40,399 nt of DNA, from contig SVFS01000019.1 in assembly GCA_015056725.1 (NCBI GenBank), forward strand, positions 1-40,399, written 5' to 3'. Made by a program: the position numbers and the translations under genes. The notes below the pieces were generated by a model. It was not told the DNA's origin. It was given only the letters and a program-made list of their open reading frames with translations, and searched no databases. How positions within the stretch are numbered: the stretch's first letter is position 1; each line of letters begins with the position of its first letter. This DNA is from Lachnospiraceae bacterium. GTDB taxonomy: Bacteria > Bacillota > Clostridia > Lachnospirales > Lachnospiraceae. Shown one piece after another: positions 33,506 to 40,399 of the stretch.

Positions 33506-35887
33506 CTAATTTATCCACGTAATAAGCTCCTGTGGAAGCATTCTCGTCAGTAAATCGTCCAGCTTGTCTGCCTGAATTGGTTTTGAGAAATAATCATCAA
33601 AGCCATATCCAAGGTATTGTTCGCGGCATCCGGATATAGCATTTGCAGTAAGTGCGATTACGGTAGCATCATGATTAGGATTAGCCATATCTTTACGCAA
33701 AAGATGAAGCGTTTCCACACCATCCATTTCCGGCATCATGTGATCCATGAAAATGAGATTGTATGTTTTCTCTTTGGTAAGTTCTAAGGCTTTTTTTCCG
33801 CTTGATGCGGTGTCTACATTTACTAAGGTACGTTTGAGAAGGCCTTTCATTAAAGACAGATTTACCATATTATCGTCTACCACTAAAATAGTTGCTTTTT
33901 CGGCGGTAAACTTATTTGCTTTTGCCGCAGTATTTCTGGACTGGGCAAGAGAGGCGTCTATATTTTGAATAGGTGTGGTGTCGATAACTTTTTGAGGAAT
34001 ATATACATTAAAGGTTGATCCCTCTCCATACGTACTCTTTACGGTAATAGTACCGTTCATTAATTCTACAAGCTGCTTGGCAATATTAAGTCCAAGACCG
34101 GAGCCCTGAATAGTTCGGTTTTTGTTCAGATCCAGGCGTTTAAAGCTGTCAAACAATTTTGTCAGGTCTTCTTCTTTAATCCCAATACCGGTATCGGTAA
34201 CAGAAAAGCAAAGCGTTATATATTCTTCATTAATCTGCCTGAAATAAACCTTTAAGGAAACACTTCCCTGTTTTGTATATTTGACAGCATTGGAAAGAAT
34301 ATTTACAAGAATCTGCTTGATGCGGATATCGTCTCCGTAAAGCTTGGAAGGCAGATTTGCGTCAATATCCACTTTGGTGGAAATTGGCTTGCCGCCGGCA
34401 CGGGCTTTGAACAATAAACTTAAATCTTGTAGTAAAGAGGAAAGATTATAGGTATCCTCTGCCAGTTCCAACTGTCCGGATTCGATTTTGGTAAAATCCA
34501 AAATGTCATTAACCAGTCCGAGTAACATATTACTTGCATTTTGGATGTCATGTGCATATCCCTGAATGGATGCATCTTCATTTTCTCGAAGGATCATTTC
34601 ATTCATACCGATGATAACGTTAATCGGAGTACGAATTTCATGTGACATATTTGCAAGGAACTTGGTTTGCGCGTTCTTTGCCATAATGGCTTGTTGTTTG
34701 TTTCTCTCGGAAGTAATTAAGTCTTGTCCGGACTTGATGATTGCCATAATGAGAAGGAAAAGCAATCCGATGGCGAGAACAGTTCCCATAGTCAGATTCG
34801 TGTTCAAATAATAGAGAATCATTTCAAAAACTGCTGTTGCGAGCAATCCGAAAAAGCCGATACCGATAAAAATATATTCGGAAAGATATTTCTTATAAAA
34901 ATCAATAATAATAGTAGCAACAATTGTAACAACACATAGTAATAATCCAATATGGACGAAAATAAGTGTTTGCGTAAACTGCATAATATTAAAAATCTGC
35001 AAAAGTGTTAATACAAAAAATGTAATAGTGGAGTATAGCAACGGGAAAAAGTATAGTTTCCGATAGCGCCCATTTTGAATTTCATCTAAGTAGATAAGCA
35101 TTGGAAATGGAACAAGCATTAAGCTCCAATATGCATACGCCGAAAAGGCCGATAAGTTAGGGAGAATAAGCTGTCGTATTTCTAACTCTGTCAGCATCCA
35201 GAAAGAGCACAGCATAATTGCCAGAGACAGAGAGTGAAGGGATAATTGCTTTTTGTAAATATATTTGAGAATCAAACAAATGAAAACGCAAAATAGGCTT
35301 AGCATAAATAAAAAGCCGGAAACTACGGTTTTTATCGTTGATCCTTCAAACAAATGATACCATATGCTATAACGGTCACCTATTAATACCTGCGACATGG
35401 TTCCGGCATAGCGCACATTGCTGGAAAACTGATAGGAAAGCTCCTTGCCGGCATCTGCACTTTGTAATTCCACAAACAAATAGCGGGTAATACTGCCATT
35501 GCCCATAGGACGGGAGTTTTCTGTGTTGTAATGATAACGAAGAACGCCATCAATATAGACATCGACATCCTGCCATATTGTATAGAAGCATAAATATGTA
35601 CCATCAGAAATTGTTTCGGGAAGAGTTGTAGATAGTGTAACAATTTCTCCGGGTTCAGCCGGGATTTTACTTGGAACATCCACAGGAAGCTGTTCACCGT
35701 TTTCTTTTACCTGCGTCCAGTTAGACTGAAAAACCTGACAATAGGAGGTTTCTATATCGCGTTCATCCGGCAGAAATATTTGAGAAACAAACAAATATGT
35801 CAGTAACAAAAACAGGATTATGGTTATAAGTTGTTTTAAAGGTTCTGTGTAAGTTAATAATAGATTGTTATTGTATTTCTTTTGCAT
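33506..35887 (-). CDS. Hybrid sensor histidine kinase/response regulator
   Basis: 793 aa. Residues about 13-33 are a membrane helix; an extracytoplasmic beta domain resembling 7TMR-DISM sensor domains follows (GTYLCFYTIWQDVDVYIDG), then seven-helix membrane part at about 180-395. HisKA box FLANMSHEIRTPINVIIGM carries H416; the ATPase has N, G1 and G2 boxes (LVNILSNAVKYTKQG, VTDTGIGIKEEDL, GSGLGLNIAKQLVELM). A C-terminal receiver ends the protein (ILVVDDNMVNLSLM, D715 in FMDHMMPEMDG, FSKPI). No HPt domain or partner regulator is visible in the window. It may sense extracellular sugar or cell state and signal elsewhere. Confidence 0.93.
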   Translation of the reverse strand: MQKKYNNNLLLTYTEPLKQLITIILFLLLTYLFVSQIFLPDERDIETSYCQVFQSNWTQVKENGEQLPVDVPSKIPAEPGEIVTLSTTLPETISDGTYLCFYTIWQDVDVYIDGVLRYHYNTENSRPMGNGSITRYLFVELQSADAGKELSYQFSSNVRYAGTMSQVLIGDRYSIWYHLFEGSTIKTVVSGFLFMLSLFCVFICLILKYIYKKQLSLHSLSLAIMLCSFWMLTELEIRQLILPNLSAFSAYAYWSLMLVPFPMLIYLDEIQNGRYRKLYFFPLLYSTITFFVLTLLQIFNIMQFTQTLIFVHIGLLLCVVTIVATIIIDFYKKYLSEYIFIGIGFFGLLATAVFEMILYYLNTNLTMGTVLAIGLLFLLIMAIIKSGQDLITSERNKQQAIMAKNAQTKFLANMSHEIRTPINVIIGMNEMILRENEDASIQGYAHDIQNASNMLLGLVNDILDFTKIESGQLELAEDTYNLSSLLQDLSLLFKARAGGKPISTKVDIDANLPSKLYGDDIRIKQILVNILSNAVKYTKQGSVSLKVYFRQINEEYITLCFSVTDTGIGIKEEDLTKLFDSFKRLDLNKNRTIQGSGLGLNIAKQLVELMNGTITVKSTYGEGSTFNVYIPQKVIDTTPIQNIDASLAQSRNTAAKANKFTAEKATILVVDDNMVNLSLMKGLLKRTLVNVDTASSGKKALELTKEKTYNLIFMDHMMPEMDGVETLHLLRKDMANPNHDATVIALTANAISGCREQYLGYGFDDYFSKPIQADKLDDLLTRMLPQELITWIN

Positions 35888-36086
35888 AAAATATGCTCCT
35901 AATTATGTGCACTAATAAACAGACGATTGTTACAAACAGAAAATAAAAACGAGATATTAATCTATAAAATAACAATATCATGGACGAGATCTTTTCGCAA
36001 TGAAATGAGAGGGCAAAACCGCATAAAATGAATTGAAAATACAATATGTGCATGGTAAGATTAATCAAAAAGGGAGATGAAAGCTT

Positions 36087-37208
36087 ATGAAGAAACGTGC
36101 AATTATTGCGGGACATATTTGTTTGGACATTACACCGGCAATTACCGGAAAGAAATGCAATAAACTGACAGATGTTTTGTCTCCGGGGAAGCTGGTACAA
36201 GTAGGTGATGTAACAGTAAGCACAGGCGGAGCTGTAGCAAATACAGGACTTGCCATGAAAATATTGGGGGCAGATGTTTCACTGATGGGAAAAGTGGGTG
36301 CAGATGCGTTTGGTCAGATTTTGCTCAATATCGTGAATGAATATGATGCTGCGGATGGTATGGTAGTTGACCATGAGGCAGAAAGCTCCTATACCATTGT
36401 TGTTGCTGTGCCCGGAATTGACAGAGTGTTTTTACATAATCCCGGTGCAAATAATTGCTTCTATGCAGCGGATGTGTCAGAAGAAGCGTTAAAGCAGGCA
36501 GATCATTTCCATTTTGGATATCCTACAATCATGGAGTCTATGTTTATAAAGGAAGGCAGTGAATTGGTTGCCTTAATGAAAAAGGTAAAAGAAGCCGGAC
36601 TTACGACTTCGTTGGATTTATCGGCAGTAGATCAGGATTCACCGGCAGGAGCAGCCGATTGGGATGCCATTTTAAAGAAAACTTTACCGTATGTGGACTT
36701 TTTTGTTCCGAGTGCGGAAGAGCTTTGCTATATGCTGGATGAAGAAAAAATGCATACATGGGAAAGCCTTGCAGAGAAAGAAGGAAAAGACATTACGGAA
36801 GTGATAGATATTGATAACGATATTAAGCCGCTTGCAAAAAAATGTATGGAATATGGAGCCAAAGTGCTTATTATCAAGTGTGGCGCGGCAGGAATGTATT
36901 ATTGCAGCGGCTCAAAAGAGGAACTGCAGTATCTGGCAAAGCATCGTATTGACGTAGATGCGTGGGCAGGACGTGATGGCTTTGAGAAAAGCTACGTACC
37001 TGAAAAGGTTCTTTCCGGAACCGGTGCAGGAGATACAAGCATTGCAGCGTTTTTAACAGCGATGCTGGAAGGCTATGGCTTTGAGGATGCAATGCATTTT
37101 GCTACAGCAACAGGCGCATTATGCGTGGCTTGTTATGATTCTTTGTCAGGGATATTACCACTGGAAGAAGTGAAAAAGAAAATCGATGCCGGTTGGGAAA
37201 AGGCATAA
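36087..37208 (+). CDS. PfkB family carbohydrate kinase
   Basis: 373 aa ribokinase-fold sugar kinase. Begins RAIIAGHICLDITPAI, with the sugar-binding loop STGGAVANTGLAMKILGADV and MGKVGADAFGQ; the ATP/catalytic motif near the C-terminus is LSGTGAGDTSIAAFLTAML with D316 as the base (most relatives have GAGDAF or GAGDSF). An insertion around 200-260 is longer than in fructokinases. AAAGGGAG precedes ATG 36087. It probably phosphorylates a sugar released by the neighbouring GH36 enzymes, perhaps fructose, tagatose or a related sugar, but substrate cannot be told. It is 36 bp upstream of the second GH36 gene, so likely one operon. Confidence 0.9.
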   Translation: MKKRAIIAGHICLDITPAITGKKCNKLTDVLSPGKLVQVGDVTVSTGGAVANTGLAMKILGADVSLMGKVGADAFGQILLNIVNEYDAADGMVVDHEAESSYTIVVAVPGIDRVFLHNPGANNCFYAADVSEEALKQADHFHFGYPTIMESMFIKEGSELVALMKKVKEAGLTTSLDLSAVDQDSPAGAADWDAILKKTLPYVDFFVPSAEELCYMLDEEKMHTWESLAEKEGKDITEVIDIDNDIKPLAKKCMEYGAKVLIIKCGAAGMYYCSGSKEELQYLAKHRIDVDAWAGRDGFEKSYVPEKVLSGTGAGDTSIAAFLTAMLEGYGFEDAMHFATATGALCVACYDSLSGILPLEEVKKKIDAGWEKA

Positions 37209-37244
37209 AACAAATTATAGAAAATAGATGTAGAGGGAAATCGT

Positions 37245-39365
37245 ATGAAGGTATGGAAGAATTACAAACTTGGAGATATGCAGGCAATTTATCTGACGGA
37301 AACAGATGCGGTATATCCGGAACGAAAAAATATGGAGCTTCTTCTGCTTCCGGTAGATGTGGATTACAGAGAAGAAGCTATAGAGAAACCGTATGGAGAC
37401 AGTCTCGTTCAGCTTAAAATTGCAGGAGATGCTTATCTTGGCGGTTATATTGGCGGTCGAACCATGCGTCAGGGACAGAGCGTTACCGATTTACAGTTTA
37501 AAGCGCAGACTTGTGGAAAAAGTGGAGAAACTACCGACATTTGCACGACGCTTGTGGATGAAAGAGGTTACGAAGTGTCACATCATCTGCTTTATACAGA
37601 TGGAGATAAAGCGCTTAGAAGTTATACGGTATTTACAAATAATAGTACAGAGTCTGTAAGTCTTGAAATGCTTTCCAGCTTTTCTATGAACAGAATTTCT
37701 CCATTTATGGGAAATGCTACAAATCAGCTTAAGATGCACAGACTTCGTTCGGTTTGGAGTATGGAGGGCCGTTTGGAAAGTATAGATGTGGAAGACTTAC
37801 AGTTAGAGGCTTCATGGGCGGGACATGCGGTTCGCTGTGAACGTTTCGGACAGGCTGGTTCCATGCCGGTAAACGGTTTTTTCCCATACATAGTAATGGA
37901 AGATAAGAAAGAAGATATTTTCTGGGGAGCACAGATTGCACATAATGCATCCTGGCAGATAGAAGTATTCAGACGCGGTACACAGATACAGGTGTCAGGT
38001 GGTTTGGCAGACAGAGAATTTGGCCATTGGATGAAAAATATTTCGGCAGGAGAAAGCTTTGCAACTCCGGAAGCGATTTTGTCAGTATGTCATAGTGGCG
38101 GTGTAGATCGTATTTCCCAGAGATTGACAAGTGCTCTTGAAAGAGAAATGGATAATGGGCCGGAGTGCGAACAGAGCCTGCCGGTTATGTTTAATGAATA
38201 CTGTACCACATGGGGAGATCCATCTCATGCTAATATTTGTAATATTGTAAATGCCATCAAAGACAAAGGCTTTGCGTATTTTGTCATCGATGCGGGCTGG
38301 TATCGCCGGAATGGAATTCCATGGGATTATGATATCGGGGATTATAATGTGTCTCCGGAGCTGTTCCCGGAAGGACTGGATAAAACGGTAGAGGTTATCA
38401 AGGCACATAACATGAAGCCGGGTATCTGGTTTGAAATTGATAATGTGGGTGAAAAGTCAAAGGCTTATCAGATGGAAGAGCATTTACTTCATCGCGACGG
38501 CAAGGTACTTACCACAACGATGCGCCGTTTCCGCGATATGCGTCAGCCTTGGGTGCAGGACTTTTTAACGGAAAAAGTAATCGATATGCTGAAAAAGTAC
38601 GGTTTTGAATATATGAAGATGGATTATAATGAATCTATTGGTATTGGCTGTGATGGTGCAGAATCACTTGGTGAAGGTCTGCGTCAGAATATGGCAGCTT
38701 CGCTTGCTTTTATTGAAAAGGTAAAAGAGGAGATTCCGGAGCTCATTTTAGAAAACTGTTCTTCCGGTGGTCATAAACTGGAACCGCTTATGATGAGTAA
38801 ATGCAGTATGGCATCTTTTTCGGATGCTCATGAGTGTGAAGAAATTCCGATTATAGCACTCAATCTTCACAGAGCTATTTTGCCAAGACAAAGCCAGATT
38901 TGGGCAGTTATCAGAGAAACAGATTCTCTGAAGCGTATTGCATATTCTATGGCAAATACATTCCTTGGAAGATGCTGTGTATCAGGTCATGTTTTAAATC
39001 TTACAGATATGCAGTGGGATGTTCTTGACAGAGGTATTGCATTCTACAAAAAGATTGCAGATATAATAAAGAAGGGTGAGTCCTATCGTTTTGGACCGGA
39101 TATTAAAGCGTACCGCCATGCAGAAGGCTGGCAGGGCCTTGTGCGTGTAGGTGAGAATGGCGATGCTTACGTAGTACTTCATAATTTCTATAATCAGAAG
39201 GAAGACATTGATATTGTGCTTCCAACAGACGACGCTTATGAAATAACAGACGTATATTCTGATACGGATGAAAGAGTTATATTGAATAACGGAGTCCTTT
39301 CCTGGTCTCCGACAGAAGAAATGAAAGCAGTTGCTGTTTATTTAAAAAAGAAGAAAGAGTACTAG
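37245..39365 (+). CDS. Second GH36-type glycosidase (alpha-galactosidase-like)
   Basis: 706 aa, intracellular. Catalytic barrel motifs: VMFNEYCTTWGDPSH, FVIDAGWYRRNGIPWDYD, KPGIWFEIDNVGE, nucleophile D460 in YMKMDYNESIG, ENCSSGGHKLE and acid/base D527 in SFSDAHECEE. Compared with the first GH36 enzyme it has W-E-I-D in place of W-I-E-P and SDAHE in place of SDNTD, so the sugar-binding subsite differs. The N-terminal sandwich domain is shorter. It belongs to a different branch of the family and may act on another alpha-galactoside or an alpha-linked sugar such as N-acetylgalactosamine. It lies in an operon-like row with the PfkB kinase and the HD-GYP gene (4-bp gap). Confidence 0.9.
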   Translation: MKVWKNYKLGDMQAIYLTETDAVYPERKNMELLLLPVDVDYREEAIEKPYGDSLVQLKIAGDAYLGGYIGGRTMRQGQSVTDLQFKAQTCGKSGETTDICTTLVDERGYEVSHHLLYTDGDKALRSYTVFTNNSTESVSLEMLSSFSMNRISPFMGNATNQLKMHRLRSVWSMEGRLESIDVEDLQLEASWAGHAVRCERFGQAGSMPVNGFFPYIVMEDKKEDIFWGAQIAHNASWQIEVFRRGTQIQVSGGLADREFGHWMKNISAGESFATPEAILSVCHSGGVDRISQRLTSALEREMDNGPECEQSLPVMFNEYCTTWGDPSHANICNIVNAIKDKGFAYFVIDAGWYRRNGIPWDYDIGDYNVSPELFPEGLDKTVEVIKAHNMKPGIWFEIDNVGEKSKAYQMEEHLLHRDGKVLTTTMRRFRDMRQPWVQDFLTEKVIDMLKKYGFEYMKMDYNESIGIGCDGAESLGEGLRQNMAASLAFIEKVKEEIPELILENCSSGGHKLEPLMMSKCSMASFSDAHECEEIPIIALNLHRAILPRQSQIWAVIRETDSLKRIAYSMANTFLGRCCVSGHVLNLTDMQWDVLDRGIAFYKKIADIIKKGESYRFGPDIKAYRHAEGWQGLVRVGENGDAYVVLHNFYNQKEDIDIVLPTDDAYEITDVYSDTDERVILNNGVLSWSPTEEMKAVAVYLKKKKEY

Positions 39366-39369
39366 ACAG

Positions 39370-40399
39370 ATGAGTATTATTCGAAGTAAAGATGTCGTTG
39401 ATATTATCTTAAAGACACTGGGGATTGTAGACTCGGATATTTCAAGACATGGTGACATAACGGCATATTTATTATATAAACTTTTAGGAAAAAGTGATAT
39501 TGAATTTACGAAGCAGGAATTGCTTGATTACGTTCTGATAGGGCTTTTGCATGATATCGGATTGTATCAGGGTGATGTGGCGCTTAAGGAGTCTGAATCA
39601 GAAGAGCCGGGACCGCACTCCTTATATGGATATTTATTTGTAAAGTTTTTGTCACCACTTGGAGATAAAGCAGACATTATCAAATACCATCATGTAAACT
39701 TGAACAGATATTCAATGCTCCAGATGGATGAAAAAGACAAAAAGGTGCTAAAGTATTTAAGTGTTGTAGATAAAATGGAACAGTTCCGTTCCGGCATTCT
39801 GCCATCTACTTACTTTAAAGAGAAGCGGGATATTACTTTTTCGGGTCATGTGTTTGACCTATTTATGGAGCTGGAAGCAAAGGAACACGTGCTGGAAAAT
39901 TTGGGAAATGGTTCCTATAAAGAAGAGATGAATCATTTCTGGCAGACAAATCCTATGAACGAGCGTTACAAAGATAAGTTTTTGGAAATGCTTGTATATA
40001 CTATCGATTTCAGAAGCGAAGTTACGGTAATACATACGATGTCTACAGTAAATTTTGCAGAACAGCTTGGTAAACTGCTTCGCTTAAGTCAGGAAGAGAT
40101 TAAACATATCCATTATGGTGCTCTTTTGCATGACCTTGGCAAGATTGCCATTCCGCTTAAAATTTTAGAATCAACAAGCCGTCTTTCCGATAAAGAGATG
40201 GAAGTGATGAAGTCCCATGTAAAGGTAACGGAGTACATTCTGGAAGATTTCATTCATCCGGTTGTATTACAGTTGGCGGTACGCCATCATGAAAAACTGG
40301 ACGGTTCAGGATATCCATATGGTTTGGAAGAAAAAGATTTGACACTTTCGCAGCAGATTATTGCGGTGGCAGATATTTTAAGTGCGTTGTATAGTAAGC
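39370..40399 (+). CDS. Two-HD-domain protein with HD-GYP motif, 3' end outside window
   Basis: 343 codons from ATG 39370, 4 bp after the GH36 stop, running off the window. The first half has an HD-type domain (LIGLLHDIGLYQGD, KYHHVNL, SVVDKMEQFRSG). The second half is an HD-GYP domain: YGALLHDLGKIAIPLKIL, MKSHVKVTEYIL, RHHEKLDGSGYPYGL and VADILSALYS. HD-GYP enzymes hydrolyse cyclic di-GMP. Tandem HD plus HD-GYP layout is seen in several Clostridia. Its coupling to sugar genes may be accidental. The C-terminal DAMT/YR region lies beyond the window. Confidence 0.9.
   Translation, partial: MSIIRSKDVVDIILKTLGIVDSDISRHGDITAYLLYKLLGKSDIEFTKQELLDYVLIGLLHDIGLYQGDVALKESESEEPGPHSLYGYLFVKFLSPLGDKADIIKYHHVNLNRYSMLQMDEKDKKVLKYLSVVDKMEQFRSGILPSTYFKEKRDITFSGHVFDLFMELEAKEHVLENLGNGSYKEEMNHFWQTNPMNERYKDKFLEMLVYTIDFRSEVTVIHTMSTVNFAEQLGKLLRLSQEEIKHIHYGALLHDLGKIAIPLKILESTSRLSDKEMEVMKSHVKVTEYILEDFIHPVVLQLAVRHHEKLDGSGYPYGLEEKDLTLSQQIIAVADILSALYSK

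Overview
The window looks like a chromosome segment of a gut-type Clostridia bacterium, most likely Lachnospiraceae. The reasons are low-to-moderate GC, AGGAGG-type ribosome binding sites, frequent TTG starts, compact Rho-independent terminators, GH36/CUT1 sugar operons, HD-GYP proteins and RepA_N/ORF6N mobile debris. I cannot name a species.

Region 1 (1-1377) is the 3' part of rlmD (23S rRNA uracil-5 methyltransferase). Its C-terminal coding segment is a mobile-element attachment site. A 26-bp stretch at 1337-1362 is repeated exactly at 19128-19153, where it is followed by a rlmD-like tail ending in a stop codon. A third, imperfect rlmD-tail copy lies at 6127-6145. The 17.8 kb between the outer copies is therefore an integrated element, or two stacked elements.

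Region 2 (1363-19153) is that island. Its mobility genes are wrecked: repA has a nonsense codon, a serine recombinase is broken at a G8 tract, a Fic gene has lost its core, an HsdM remnant remains, and no integrase is visible. Two cargo sets are intact. The first is a MerR/GyrI-type regulator facing a textbook 19-bp-spacer MerR promoter, which drives an unusual protein fusing TrmO-like domains to a UvrA-like twin ABC ATPase. The second is a nine-gene operon (8474-17345): FkbH-like HAD protein, aldo/keto reductase, split transketolase (two genes), MaoC-like dehydratase, acyl carrier protein, MBOAT acyltransferase, SGNH/ILEI-like membrane protein and thioesterase. It has no ketosynthase and no adenylation enzyme. 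I read it as a DltB/C/D-like export pathway that builds a small, sugar-derived hydroxyacyl group on an ACP and attaches it to something outside the membrane. This is the best candidate here for an undescribed system.

Region 3 (19154-26700) is mixed chromosomal content: an ORF6N pseudogene, a Spx/ArsC-like protein, an HD-domain protein, a flavin reductase-like protein, an unknown protein, two acyltransferase-3 membrane proteins, a GNAT and a lipid kinase. Hairpin terminators separate many of these units.

Region 4 (26758-40399) is an alpha-galactoside utilisation locus: an AraC regulator divergent from a GH36 alpha-galactosidase, a sugar ABC transporter (binding protein plus two permeases), a hybrid histidine kinase on the other strand, a PfkB sugar kinase, a second divergent GH36 enzyme, and the start of a two-HD-domain (HD-GYP) protein cut by the window end. 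A shared operator-like sequence links the AraC/galactosidase intergenic region with the upstream region of the transporter.
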